DNA of 64,000 nt from Shinisaurus crocodilurus. Lineage: Eukaryota > Chordata > Lepidosauria > Squamata > Shinisauridae. The translations under genes and the position numbers were made by a program. Below, piece after piece: positions 1 through 10,086 of the stretch (the first letter of the stretch is position 1; each line of letters starts with the position of its first letter). Location of the stretch: the NCBI GenBank assembly GCA_021292165.1, contig CM037878.1:253939921-254003920 (forward strand), given 5' to 3'. The notes under the pieces were generated by a model. That model saw nothing but the letters and a program-made list of their open reading frames with translations, was not told where the DNA came from and searched no databases.

Positions 1-329
1 GGTATAGATCCCCCCCCCTGTTTTCTTATCCTATTGGATACCTTTTAAGGAAGATAAGAAAGCCTTGCCATATAATTCTGGGTGGAATGGATGGAGAAAT
101 GTTCACTCTGTCTTCACAAGACACAAACATCATGTAACAGAAGTATTGTAAAAATGGTCAAGCAAAATCTTTAACTGATGAGTAGAGTTTCTGTGAGCAA
201 GAGTAAAGCGTGTGGGATATTTATAATTTACACTACCTGCCTCAAATTGATTTCTTCAATGCTTTAACTAGAGTTGAGCAACATTTCTGAGATTTCTCAT
301 TTTCTTACCCTCCCTAGAAAAAAGGCCAC

Positions 330-463
330 TTAAGGCACAATCCTATGCATGTTTAGACAGAAAAAGTCCTACAGCTCACAGCATTCCCTAGCCAGCATGG
401 CTAGTTGGGGAATGCTGGGAGTTGTAGAACTTTTCTTTAAACATGCATAGGATTGTGCCCTTA
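330..463. mobile_element. Fold-back MITE, family A, with TTA target duplication
   Basis: A short non-autonomous DNA transposon at 333-460, flanked on both sides by TTA (330-332 and 461-463). Its two halves are inverted copies: the left reads AGGCACAATCCTATGCATG and the right end is the reverse complement starting GGGCACAATCC. The centre holds the paired words AGCATTCC and GGAATGCT. A 3-bp TTA or TAA duplication is the habit of PIF/Harbinger transposons, so that superfamily is inferred; there is no transposase. Related copies lie at 41120-41207, 42678-43243 and 63003-63139. Confidence 0.7.
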
Positions 464-746
464 GTAGATTTTGTGTGTGTGGCTGCCCCCATTTCTCCTC
501 CCACAATGCTCTGGCATGATGCTAGGTCTGGGGCATTGTGGGGGATGCAAAATGGTGTACTGGTGGGTTCCCTCCTCAGTGAACCCCCTGATGGGCTTCT
601 CTGGTAAATAGCAGTAGCAGGTAACAACAGCATTCCAAAAGAACCACTGTTTTAATTTTCAACAATGCCGCAAAACATCACCATGGGTGATTGTGGGAAA
701 TTAAAATGGCAGTACCCAGTGGAACACCAGCACATATGTTTTAAAG

Positions 747-883
747 CAGGGGTGGAGAACCTGTGGCCCTCCAGATATCGTTGGGCTAGAAATCCCATAT
801 TCACCGACCATTGGTCATGCTGGAGGGGCTGATTATAGTTGGAGTCCAATAACATCTGGAGGGCCACAAGTTCCGCACCCCTG
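747..883. mobile_element. hAT-type MITE (Charlie-like ends)
   Basis: Begins CAGGGGTGGAGAACCTGTGG and ends with the inverted counterpart GCACCCCTG. It contains the paired words GGCCCTCCAGAT and ATCTGGAGGGCC. CAG...CTG ends with this G-rich start are typical of non-autonomous hAT elements. The 8-bp flanks (TTTTAAAG and GTTTCAAC) agree at only 5 of 8 places, so the target duplication has decayed or is not certain. Confidence 0.6.
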
Positions 884-1070
884 GTTTCAACAGAGGCCCC
901 AGGGCAGTTATTAACAGTGGTGGGCTTTGGGACACTGGCTGCTGCCTAAGGGTTCCACATACCAATCCTGGGTTATATGTGCCCTTTCATATTTCTGATG
1001 TCTCCTCAAATTAAGTTCTCTGATATTTAGAACAGAAAGGAATGGGTGGAAACAACTACAGGTATCTCTT

Positions 1071-1250
1071 GAGAGCCAGTGTGGCATAGTGGTGGTGAGA
1101 GTGTTGGACTGGGACTCGGGAGATCTGGGTTCTAGTCCCCACTTGGCCATGAAACTCACTGGGTGACTTTGGGCCAGTCACTGACTCTCAGCCTAACCTA
1201 CCTCACAGGGTTGTTGTGAGGATAAAATGGAGAGGAGGAAGAGGATTATG
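1071..1250 (+). mobile_element. MIR-like tRNA-derived SINE, 3' truncated
   Basis: The tRNA-like head has an A box TGGCATAGTGG and a B box GGTTCTAGTCC, the RNA polymerase III internal promoter. The core that follows (ACTGGGTGACTTTGGGCCAG, then CTCACAGGGTTGTTGTGAGG) matches the core of MIR/CORE-SINEs as I know them. The 3' LINE-like tail seen in the copy near 27.4 kb is missing here. Other copies are at 27158-27396, 36972-37157 and, on the minus strand, 42722-42980. Confidence 0.8.
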
Positions 1251-1254
1251 TTTT

Positions 1255-1284
1255 TTCCATCTAAACATGCATGGGATCGCACCC
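1255..1284. mobile_element. Right end of a family A fold-back MITE
   Basis: A 30-bp piece containing CTAAACATGC and ending in ATGGGATCGCACCC, followed by TTA. This matches the right terminus of the complete copy at 333-460. The left half is absent. The TTA that follows it is also the left target duplication of the next element. Confidence 0.55.
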
Positions 1285-1287
1285 TTA

Positions 1288-1383
1288 TGCTTCAATACGA
1301 TATCCACTTATCTGGGAGGAAGCACCATTGAATTCAGTGGTAGTTACTTCTGAGCACACACACACACACATAGGATTGCACTG
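1288..1383. mobile_element. Fold-back MITE, family B, with TTA target duplication
   Basis: TTA at 1285-1287 and 1384-1386 bounds a 96-bp element. Inside are the two family hallmarks, CACTTATCTGGGAG and GTTACTTCTGAG, around a centre reading CCATTGAATTCAGTGG. The right end is TAGGATTGCACTG. A short CA tract has expanded inside the right arm. It sits directly against the family A fragment, sharing one TTA. The superfamily (Harbinger-type) is inferred from the duplication only. Confidence 0.6.
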
Positions 1384-1386
1384 TTA

Positions 1387-2636
1387 GGGAATCACTGTAA
1401 GAATAAAACTACTCTAGAGTCTGATCTAGTTTATATAGTACATTTCTTTAAGATTTATAAACAGTCCAGCCTGTTACTAATTTTAGACCTAAATATGATT
1501 GCTTTTCCTCAACGAGTTGGTTATACAGTTTTGCTCCTATACAAACAACCTACAAATTATTCCAAGAATTCATTCTTTACTCCAGCCAAGAGAGAATTAT
1601 TAATGGTACAATGTTGTCATTGGAAAAAAAGAGAACCGATACATGAAAAATCAAATAAAAAGTACAAGAACATGGCGACTGTGGACAACAAATTATATGG
1701 TCCTGTCACCGTGATAAGTAGCTTTCCCCTGAATGCTCAATGCAAAAGCTTCCATAGGTCAATCTCATTAGATATAACAATGGAACTGCAGGAATACAGA
1801 CTGAAATCCAACTGGAATGTTTTCATGACTGCTCAAGTATAGCTTTTGTGATGATGTGGCCAGGCCCCAGGAGTTATAGCAAATAATCAGACAGATCAGG
1901 GATAACTATGGAGAAGAAACAACTGTACGTCGTCAAGCCCTTCTGCTTGGAATTCTTCAGTGACAGGCAATGAATAGATTCAGACTAGCAGCTGAGGTTA
2001 ATCAGCCACTATGCATGATCATTGGCCACAGTGATAAAAACCAATATGCATTAATTTGAATGCATTGCAGCAGAATGGCAAGACCACAGATTATCGCTTC
2101 TTGGTTGTTCCTTATTTCAAAAGTATTCCAGGAGGTGCTGAGCTGCAGTCTCACCACTTGACTTGGCCTCTACATAGAACATTTAAACAGATGGTCACCT
2201 TCTTAGTAAAGCAAAATCACAGTAGGGCAACTTCACAACCTCTGCTGGTCTGCTGATTTCATGCTTTTTCAGATACTTTGGAGAATAGAACCAAGAAGGC
2301 ACTTTCTAAAATCAGACTTCTTTACACTCTAAGAAAAAGCGGTGGTTCTGAAGACCAGGAACAATCAGGAAAAGAAGGAGAGACAAAAACACCCCTCTTC
2401 CCAAAGCTGAGGAAAGGGGGGGGGGGAAGTAAATAAAAGTGTAATGAGGAACTAAGGAAGAGTCTCACTGTTTTGAGGGAACATACGGAACAAGAACAGA
2501 AGTAATAAGCTGGATACTAAAAATTTAGCAAGAGACATATAATAGCATACAGTCTTTAATGTAAGTTGCATGGTTTATGGGGCAAGATCTGTATTTTTTT
2601 AAAAAAAAATCCTTCACCCCCCTCTTTTTTACTGCT
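1387..2636. other. No gene recognised
   Basis: Unique-looking sequence of ordinary base composition. A 115-codon open frame on the plus strand (1495-1842, starting MIAFPQRVGY) has no domain, low-complexity bias or neighbour that I recognise; I treat it as chance. A run of ten G lies near 2418. Confidence 0.5.
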
Positions 2637-2639
2637 TTA

Positions 2640-2735
2640 AGCTGCAATCTTATGCACACTTATCTGAGAGTCCCATTGAAGTCAATAGGTCTTACTTCTA
2701 CTTACTTCTGAGTAGACATGAATAGGAATCTGCTA
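2640..2735. mobile_element. Fold-back MITE, family B, with TTA target duplication
   Basis: Flanked by TTA (2637-2639 and 2736-2738). The left end is AGCTGCAATCTTATGCACAC and the right end contains GAGTAGACATGAATAGG. The centre CCCATTGAAGTCAATAGG is self-complementary. It has the same layout as 1288-1383 and 41040-41107, with a small local duplication of CTTACTTCT in the right arm. Confidence 0.65.
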
Positions 2736-2939
2736 TTAAGCTCCTAGTTTGTTTGCATGAGAGTAACACATGCAGTCTGAGCCCTGATAGCAATGTATTT
2801 TGTTAGTAAGGACTATTTCTACAAAACTGCCACCACCAAGCTATTAAAGATCAATTTTGCTTTTTAAAAAAGCACATCCTTGGACACCCCAGACATAAAG
2901 ATGAGCAGTAGAAAAGAACTAATTTAAGGCCTTAGGCCA

Positions 2940-4640
2940 TTTTATTTTTTTTTAATACTGCCTGTCATGTAAAACACATCCAGGTGGTGTTCAGAATTAA
3001 AACTATAATATAAAATTATAAACAAACAATATAAATAAAACATATTTAAACATAACCAGTGCCCATCAGAAAATAAATGAACAGAAAATCAAAATGACAG
3101 GCATTACATATCATCAAAAACTAAGGTGAATAAAAAAATAAGTCTTCAGCATGTGCTGTGATCTGCATCAAAGTTGGCACATGTTTTATTTCCAAGGGGA
3201 AGATATTCCAGAGAGTGGGTGCCACCATAGAGAAGGCGTTCTTCCTGGTTGTCACCAGATGGACAGGAATCAGGATTGGTACAACCAGGAGGGCCTCAGA
3301 TCATGATTAAAGCAGACAGGCAGGTTTATACTGGAGAAGGCATTCCCTCAGGTATCCATGTCCCAAATTGTTTAGGTTAATATCTTATAGGTTAATACCA
3401 AAACCTTAAACATACCCCAGTAGCAGCCAGTTCTTTCAACAATGTTATATGGCAGCGGCTAGATGCATCAAACAATAATGTTGCTGCTGCGTCTTGCAGT
3501 ACCTGCAACTTGCAGACCACACATAAGGGCAGCCCCACGTAAAGCACTTTGCAGTAATCAAGACATGAAATTACCAGTGAATGGGTCACTGTGGCTTAGC
3601 TATTCCTGTACAGGAACGACCATAGCTAGTGCACCAGCTGAAGCTGGTAAAAGGCATTCCTTGTCACTGCAGCCACTTGGGCCTCCTGAGACAACAATGG
3701 TTCTGTGAGCACTGCTGGGCTACATACCTGCTCCTTCAGAGGGAGTGCAATCCTATCCAGAACAGGCAAACTACTTAGGTCCCAGACCCAGTAACACCTA
3801 CCCACAGGACCTCCATCTTACTAGGATTCACCCTCAGTTTATTGGCTCCCAAACAGCCCACGATTGCATCAAGACACTAGTCCAGGACCTGCATGGCCTC
3901 CCCTGATTCAGGTATAACAGAGAAATGGTGCTTCACATCACCTAATGACTGCTCCCAACAGCTTCATATAGATGTTGAATAGCATTGGGGACAAGATGGT
4001 ACCTTGTGGCACTCCCTGGCACAAGTTCCGGGGGGGGGGGCAAAATATAATCACCCAGCGTTTCTTGCTGCAACCAGCCCTGCAAATAAGAGCAGTGACA
4101 CTGTAAAACAGAGCCCCTTACCTCCAGTTCACAAAGATGCTCCACCACATTCAGTGCGTAGGGATGTGATGTGCGAATGGAGAGAAAGCTGCTCTGCTGG
4201 CAGTTTTCAGATTCTTGGGTGACTTTCACTCTGCCGTCCGCCTATTTGCAAATTCAGAATTTGTGCATATTTGCGCAAATTCACATACATGAATACTCCA
4301 AGAGTGACTGGAGCTGGGCCGCCACCACCACTCTCTCAAGTACCTTCTCCAAGAAGGGGGTATTAGCATTGGGTGATCGTTGTCCAATACTTCTGGGTCC
4401 AGAGCGGGCTTCTTCAGGAGCAGCTGCATAATCACATCTTTAAGGGTGGTGGGCACCCCTCTCCCGCAATGATGCATTCACCACACTCTGAACCCACCCA
4501 GCCCCCTGGCTGGCTTTAATTAGCTATGATGGGCAGGGGTTGAGACAGCAAGTGGTCAGCCTTATAGCTATGCGCACCTTGGTCTACTTTCTTGGGCTGC
4601 AGCAATTGAAACTGATCCCACAAAAGCAGTACAGATGGTG
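2940..4640 (-). pseudogene. Decayed L2-type LINE, reverse transcriptase and 3' end
   Basis: Read on the minus strand, this is a non-LTR retrotransposon of the L2/CR1 group. From its 5' side it shows LLKKPALDP (4.4 kb), LSPMLFNIYM around the RT palm (about 4.0 kb), QVAAVTRNAFYQLQLVH (3.65 kb), LDYCKVLYVGLPL (3.53 kb) and FKVLVLTYKIL (3.4 kb), then an AT-rich 3' end near 2940. Many stops and frameshifts break the frame and most of the RT palm between LLKKPALDP and LSPM is missing. The same blocks occur in better condition in the plus-strand copy at 15428-16331. It is a non-functional relic. Confidence 0.8.
4158..4292. mobile_element. Fragment of a TAGGGATG-ended DNA element inside the L2
   Basis: Starts TAGGGATGTGATGTGCGAAT and runs through TTGTGCATATTTGCGCAAAT before L2 sequence resumes. 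The start resembles the inverted CATCCCTA ends of the periodic family seen at 22300-22630, 50262-50690 and elsewhere. It sits where the L2 relic loses part of its RT domain, so it is probably a nested insertion. Confidence 0.4.
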
Positions 4641-5311
4641 CATTAGCTTCTCCCAATGAAGAAACAGAGATTTATTTTATTTTTTAAATTAGCAACATAC
4701 AGATTTGCTTATTTGGATGCATTCCTTTACTGCTTGGCTAAAATGAGATTCTGGTGGTGGTGGGGTGGATGGACACAAAAACTGTAAGTATTCTTAAAGC
4801 CATGTGGTGCTGGCCATTTCAAAGTGTCCCAAATGGCTCGGGTCATATGTCTTCTAGGCTTTTCAGGCCTCGGAGCAGCCCTCTGCCTCCTACGCAGCCA
4901 TCAGGTCAAATAACAGGTGGGAGAAGCAGAGAGACTGGTCCTGTTTCTTCACAGCAGGTTCACCCCCACCCCTCGGTCTCTGGCCAATTAGAACTGGGTA
5001 AGGTATGAATGAAGTCATGCACCACAGCTGGGCTGTCACATTCTGCTTAGTGACAAACCTTTTAAATCATGAATTCCAGGAACTTCTCCCTGACACTTCT
5101 TTGGAATAGTCTCTTACCAGTCCCTTCCAGTTGTTGTCTAAGTGACAGACAATGAAAGACACAAACCCCTTAAAGCTGATTGCTTTGAGGATGCCAACAT
5201 TTTGACCTTTTAAATTGGAGCTCAGTAATGCCAAATGGGTACAGGAAGTCGAAGGCACTAAATGCACACAAACAAGAGGGCCTCCCCATCCACCCCTGCT
5301 CCAATAGTATT
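4641..5311. other. No gene recognised
   Basis: No repeat family or coding signal that I recognise. The short open frames here have no recognisable motif. Confidence 0.5.
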
Positions 5312-5600
5312 GCATAGAGGCACTAGGTAAGGTTGTCCTTTGTCTCCTGTTCTGTTTGCTCTAGCAATAGAGCTGTTAGCCCCAATGATTATGATGGACC
5401 CTAGAGTTAAAGGGATTAGAATGCATAGCCAGGAACACTTGATAAACTTCTTTGCAGAGGATGTGATGCTCAATCTTTTGAATCTAGAGGGGCTTTGCCA
5501 GCAATCACAGGGACACTGTCCAAGTTTCAGAAATCCTTGGGACTCCAAGTTAATTATAATGCAATGTAGATTCTTGAGAGAGATTCTATAAATGACTCCC
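5312..5600 (+). pseudogene. L1-type LINE reverse transcriptase relic
   Basis: A plus-strand frame reads GCPLSPVLFALAIELLAP, then VKGIRMHSQEHLINFFAEDVML. These are the L1-clade RT blocks normally read as GCPLSPLLF and FADD. The catalytic pair is altered to F-A-E-D, and a stop (TAA) precedes GCPLSP, so it cannot work. Only about 95 codons survive, with no flanking L1 sequence recognised. This establishes L1 elements beside CR1 and L2 in the genome. Confidence 0.75.
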
Positions 5601-6704
5601 AATGATGCAATTTCTGTATCCTGAAAATATCATGTTGTATATTAAGCTGTAGCAGTGCAAAGTTGAAATAATTAACAGTTCAGAAAAAAAGCACTATAAT
5701 GTAAAAAAAGAAGTAATGCCAAATCGGCCAAACCTTAGATATAACTGCAGATATAAGTCAGGTTTGTCATAACGTTCTCCTCCATCCTGAAGCTGTTCAA
5801 TTTTGGTGATAACATTTACGTGGGAATTTGGATCCTGCTTCTATCACAATTCCTGGGGGGAAAGCAAACCAACAACAACAAACAAAACAAAACCTCCTTT
5901 TGCAACACATGAATTCCTTAAGATCTTTTTTGAGTGATGCACCTTTCTTGCTGTGGATTAGAGTTAATCACTTTGTAGCCAGAAGCAGTCAGGAAGGATG
6001 TAGTCTTGTCACACGCATTTATTATTCAATGAAAGCAACCACAGAGTAGTTGAGACAAAGCAGAGCACATTTTTAATTCTCATAAAATTCCCACTTCCTA
6101 ACAGTTTTTAAACCAACCTACAGCCAGAGAGAAGATAGTGCAGGGTTTACAACTTGATATTAGAATTTCATGTAGTCTGTTGTACAATCATAGGTTGAAA
6201 CTGGCCAGAATGAGGCTGGCACAGGTCTAACGCTCAGAAGATGTGATTTCTTGTGTCCTGAGAGATTTCAGAGTGAAATCTCATGATGGATGGGACTCCC
6301 AGTCATTGCGAGACCTCCTTGCCATGGTGCCAGGCCAGGCCAGGCTGGCCACAGGTCTGGTCAGGCCCAGTGGTAGCTGCCCGATGCCCGCTCCTTCACT
6401 GCCGCAACCTATCCCCTCTGCAGGTAAGTGTAGTTGGGGGGAAGGGGGCTTTTCATTAAATATTGTCTGAAGCGTGTATCATTCCCTCCCTCCAAGTTTT
6501 TGAAAAATGTTTTTGAGAATAATTTTTTTCTTTAGCTATGGGAGGGATTCTGAAGAAGTTAATATCAATCGTTTCTCTTTGCAGTAAGAAAGTATATGAA
6601 CATTCATAAGTAGGAAGGCAACTGTGAGTTTTGCCACTGTGATGTAGGTATGGGGATGGTGCACTGGGAGGCTGAGGAAGATTTTTGTGTGTGTGTTTTC
6701 CTTG
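5601..6704. other. No gene recognised; one strong splice-donor-like site
   Basis: Mostly unremarkable AT-rich DNA. A more GC-rich block at about 6285-6430 ends in CCTCTGCAGGTAAGTG, an exact match to the CAG|GTAAGT donor consensus near 6420. The in-frame translation before it shows no recognisable domain and no matching acceptor or second exon is visible, so no gene is called. Confidence 0.4.
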
Positions 6705-6950
6705 CACAATTCAAGGTGCTGGTTTTAACCTTTAGAGCACCAAACAGTTTGGGACCTGGGTACCTTAAGGACTGCCTTCCCCCATACATTCTTCTCATTT
6801 ATTAAAACTGTTTTTAAATTTTGTATTACAGACTATTTTTAATGGTTTTTTTATTGTATCATGGACCCATCTAGGAAATGTTGTAAACTGCCCAGAGAGC
6901 TTTGCCTATTGGGCAGTATAGAAATTACTTAAATAAATATTCCTGCATCC
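6705..6950 (+). mobile_element. L2-type LINE 3' end
   Basis: Begins with a frame-broken remnant of the L2 C-terminal block (FKVLVLTF-like, then LGPGYLKDCLPPY). It continues through an AT-rich 3' region to the family's terminal CTGCCCAGAGAGCTTTGCCT followed by TATTGGGCAGTATAG and AAATAAAT. The GCCCA/TGGGC words form the 3' stem-loop seen in the other L2 tails of this window. Confidence 0.7.
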
Positions 6951-7444
6951 TCCATTCATTCTGAGGCCCTATTCTAGATTCCTTGGCTCTCTGGGGCCTG
7001 GCAGGCAGCAACAAGGAGTAGCAACTTTTTGGTAGTAGTAGTTGTTGTTGTTTTAGTCTTCTATGGTCAACATAACTCTCTGCTGTGAAATGAAGAAATA
7101 ATAAAATAAATCAATACCTCTACAAAATTAAGAGAAACATGGAACACTGAAATGAAATGTCTGCATATTTAATTCAGTGGAAGTACATGCAATTGTAATG
7201 GGGGGAAATAACAATAACTTGTATACTTTCAAACCATGATTTATTTAATTATTTCAAACCGTAACTGTTGTGTCAAATTATTGAATTTTTTTTTGGGGGG
7301 TCTAACTATACAGAGAGGAGTCTATCATTACTGTTTTTTAAACGTGGCATCCAGCACTGTCATGGGCCACCCAAGAGCGCTTGTAGGTAATTCACCTACC
7401 TGTTGCCTGAAGTAGGTAACAGGTAGGTGATTTATACTATGGTT

Positions 7445-7505
7445 TAGAACTGGGCTGGTGATCCTTTTCATATGGTAGAGAGCTCTCCTCTCCAACATGT
7501 AGATA
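7445..7505 (-). repeat. Short interspersed repeat, inverted partner of 9365-9425
   Basis: The reverse complement reads TACCATATGAAAAGGATCAC then CAGCCCAG, preceded by a TTGGAGAGGAGAGCT-like word. About 60 bp are closely matched in the opposite orientation at 9365-9425, and a weaker match lies at 9066-9110. The family is not recognised. Confidence 0.6.
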
Positions 7506-7508
7506 AAA

Positions 7509-7514
7509 CACGCG

Positions 7515-7547
<33 letters not shown>

Positions 7548-7554
7548 GCGCGCA
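7509..7554. repeat. Alternating CG/CA microsatellite
   Basis: Continuous purine-pyrimidine alternation: (CG)n, then (CA)n, then (CG)n again, 46 bp in all. Such tracts can adopt left-handed Z-DNA. It touches the start of the next element. Confidence 0.9.
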
Positions 7555-7556
7555 TA

Positions 7557-7712
7557 CAGGGGAGGCTGGTGACTCCTGTGTCAGTGGGGCTCCTTATCCA
7601 TTGCAACTTCTCGTTTGAGCTTTATAGGAGCTGTCCATGGTGCTGAACTCCATCCCCCAAAATAGGTTCACCACTATGGAACACTATGGGTAGCTCCTAT
7701 AAAGCTCCACTG
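7557..7712. mobile_element. hAT-type MITE, CAGTGGAGGCTGG family, one arm deleted
   Basis: Starts CAGGGGAGGCTGGTGACTCC, passes through GGGGCTCCTTATCCATTGCA and the central GCTGAACTCCATCCCCCAAA, and ends AAAGCTCCACTG. Compared with the fuller copy at 42693-43133, the outer right arm is lost between AAAGCT and CCACTG. The clean relative at 59253-59400 has an exact 8-bp target duplication. Here the flanks are microsatellites, so no duplication can be read. Confidence 0.65.
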
Positions 7713-7713
7713 T

Positions 7714-7768
7714 GTATATCTATATCTATATCTATCTATATCTATATCTATATCTATATCTATATCTA
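7714..7768. repeat. ATCTAT-type microsatellite
   Basis: About 55 bp of TATATC/TATC units with variable phasing. Confidence 0.9.
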
Positions 7769-7918
7769 AAACTACACCATGCCTGTTCAGTATCAATAAG
7801 GCACCTTGCATAGAAAATCACACTTCATTTTTATCTAACAATATATTACTAGAGAATGTTTCACATAAAGTCTCATATTTTTTTGGGACAATTTTTATTT
7901 TCCAAAAAAATAAAAATA

Positions 7919-8173
7919 CAGTAATACCTTGGATTGCAAGCATGATTCATTCAGGAACCGTGCCTGTAATCCAAAACACTCTTATATCAAAGCGAGTCTC
8001 TGGCGGGCGTGAGCGGGGCCAATTTCGGCCCGCTACACTCACTCGAGGTGAGCGGTTACATCCCTACGATTGCAAGACGTCGCTTGTTTATCAAGTCAAA
8101 ATTTATTTTAAAAAATTTGCTTGTCTTGCAAAACACTCTCAGACCAAGTTACTTGCAATCCAAGGTATTACTG
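7919..8173. mobile_element. Tc1/mariner-type MITE (Tigger-like) with TA duplication
   Basis: Flanked by TA at 7917-7918 and 8174-8175. The terminal inverted repeats are perfect over at least 20 bp: CAGTAATACCTTGGATTGCA at the left and its exact reverse complement at the right. The TA duplication and CAG ends fit pogo/Tigger-type mariner elements. There is no transposase; the open frame that runs across the element into flanking DNA is fortuitous. Confidence 0.85.
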
Positions 8174-8175
8174 TA

Positions 8176-9000
8176 AAACAAAAACAAACATCACAAAAGC
8201 ACAAAAAATTAAAATGGACTTCTGATTTTACCCACAACAAAATACAAGCAACCTTATGTACACTACCCTGTAGTTTATTCTCAAACATTCATCTTCTTAT
8301 TCATCCTCCTCACAAGTTCAAAAAAGAAAGAAAAGAATTATTAACAATAAACATATATGTTAATTCTTCTATCAATCTAGGACAGATCTAATTCTGTTTA
8401 ATCTTCATAAATCATCTTTCTAATATAATCCTTCCCAAAGATAACAACCAGGCTTATTTACCGAAAGACAAACCACCACCTATTTCCCCCTTAAATCAAT
8501 ATCTCACCCCCCCCAATTTTCAAAGATCAGAACATTTAACCAATAAAACTTTACCTTTCAAGTTCTAACAGGCCTGTGGAAAGCTAAGCAGGGTCAAGCC
8601 TGGTTATTACTTGGATGGGAGACCCCTCCTCTAGTTTCCTGCATTGAGTAGGGGGTTGGACTCGATAGCCTTGTAGGCTCCTTCCAACTCTATGATCTAT
8701 GCAATCTATAATTTACTACCAAAACAACTCATTATTTTCTTCTAAACATTTCTACATCTTCAAAAATCATTTTTCTAATAAAAACCTTCCCACTAACATT
8801 TATAAGTAAGTATACCCTTATATGCTTCCCTTTATGGCCTATTCTAACAACCCTTTCTCCTACTTTACCATTATAAAAGGGGATTCTCACTCTCTCCCCC
8901 TTCATCCCAAGCTAAAGAGACTCCCTCTCTCTTTCCCCCCTTCTTCTTGTTCTTCTTAAAGGGATCTATCTCTCAAATCCCTTTAAGTTCACAACCATAT
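8176..9000 (-). other. AT-rich sequence, possibly a LINE 3' region
   Basis: A strongly strand-asymmetric, C-poor to T/C-rich stretch with many short A runs, resembling the antisense of LINE 3' untranslated sequence. A 5S-derived SINE is inserted at 8566-8706. No coding block survives, so the LINE origin is only a suggestion. Confidence 0.3.
8566..8706 (+). mobile_element. 5S-rRNA-headed SINE with CR1 tail, copy 1
   Basis: AAAGCTAAGCAGGGTCAAGC, then ACTTGGATGGGAGACC, match 5S ribosomal RNA from its box A to its box C, the internal RNA polymerase III promoter. Straight after GGGAGACC comes CCTCCTCTAGTTTCCTGC, then a CR1 3' end (GGGGGTTGGACTCGATAGCC to CTCTATGATCTATG). The junction is identical to that of the copy at 54086-54256. 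About 30 bp of the 5S head is deleted here between two GTGG words. It is a retroposed element, not a functional 5S gene. Confidence 0.8.
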
Positions 9001-9509
9001 GGTTGTGAGCACATAAACTTTCATAATGCCTGTAAAAATGTTTGTTTTTTTTTAAAAAAGATTAAGTTTGCATGTTGGAGGGGAGAGCTATGTATGGTAT
9101 GAAAAGTCCAAGACAAATGAACAATGGATTTATTGAAAAGTTGTCTATTTTTATCATGTATTGGAACAGTACAGTGCAAGACAATGCATAACCATATAGG
9201 GTTATTGGGCATTTTATATAAAAAAAATTACAGATGTAATAAGGAGGATAATAGTGCAAACTTAATATTAAAAAGCCCCTTTTTAAATGTGATTCCATTA
9301 GTGTATTGTTGGATAAAAATAGAGATGTGATTGTCTGTGAAAAGGCATGGTGTAATTTTTTTTAAAAAAATGTTATGTGCTAGTTGGAGGGGAGCTATCT
9401 ACCATATGAAAAGGATCACCAGCCCAGTACCAGGCTGAAGTATAATTCACCTTCCTTTTTGATACTGATATGTATTTAATTTTGTCTGTTTGTATACACA
9501 TAACAATTG

Positions 9510-9511
<2 letters not shown>

Positions 9512-9544
<33 letters not shown>
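9512..9544. repeat. (ATC)n microsatellite
   Basis: About eleven uninterrupted ATC units. A similar tract lies at 31479-31516. Confidence 0.95.
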
Positions 9545-9841
9545 GAAGGTGGCTGTGAAGGAACAGAACTGCCCTCCATTTTTCTATTTAGTTTGGATTT
9601 AGGACATTATTACATTTTCTTGTGTTTATCAGTTTCAGCCAAAATGTTAATAGTTTATAAGGACAAAGGTTTAGTTAGAATGTAGAGGTCAGGAAGTTGT
9701 ACTCAGAGGAGCAGGGAGATTATGAGGTTCGTCATTTGCAGAAATGAACAAGAAACTATTCTCCTGATAATTAGGGAGGAAAATAATAATTATTTTAAGA
9801 GATAAAAGTCTAGGCAGAAAGGCAGAGGGTCAGGGAATAAG

Positions 9842-9846
<5 letters not shown>

Positions 9847-9882
<36 letters not shown>
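9847..9882. repeat. (GA)n microsatellite
   Basis: About eighteen uninterrupted GA units. Confidence 0.95.
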
Positions 9883-9884
<2 letters not shown>

Positions 9885-10086
9885 CCCAGAATTGTAGAGG
9901 AAAGAAGGAGTCAGTGTTGCTGGAACTGGAGAACTGATTGAGAGAGCTGTACAATAAGATATTCCTTGGATAAGGGATTTTGATAAAGTAGTGACGCTAT
10001 CTATGTTTGCTGCATATGTTTATCCCTTGTTTTCTTATTACCCCTTTGCTCATTTTTTTTTGCACTGTGTGTAGTATATGGCCCAG

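Larger units (their letters stand above)
9001..10080. other. No gene recognised; microsatellites
   Basis: Holds the inverted short repeat at 9365-9425, an ATC tract (9512-9544) and a GA tract (about 9847-9882). The 9512-9544 tract produces long runs of one amino acid in open frames, which are artefacts. Confidence 0.6.

Noticed and set aside
1495..1842. 115-codon frame as a small host gene
   Set aside because: No recognisable domain, signal peptide or supporting exon structure. Length alone is within chance for 64 kb of AT-rich DNA.
3463..4431. Plus-strand open frames over 3.4-4.4 kb
   Set aside because: They are antisense shadows of the minus-strand L2 reverse-transcriptase relic.
7942..8391. 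Open frame of 149 codons
   Set aside because: It runs from inside the mariner-type MITE into the AT-rich flank and shows no motif.
8580..8626. Functional 5S rRNA gene
   Set aside because: Only the internal part of 5S is present, with substitutions and a deletion, and it continues into a CR1 tail. The same holds for 54086-54180.
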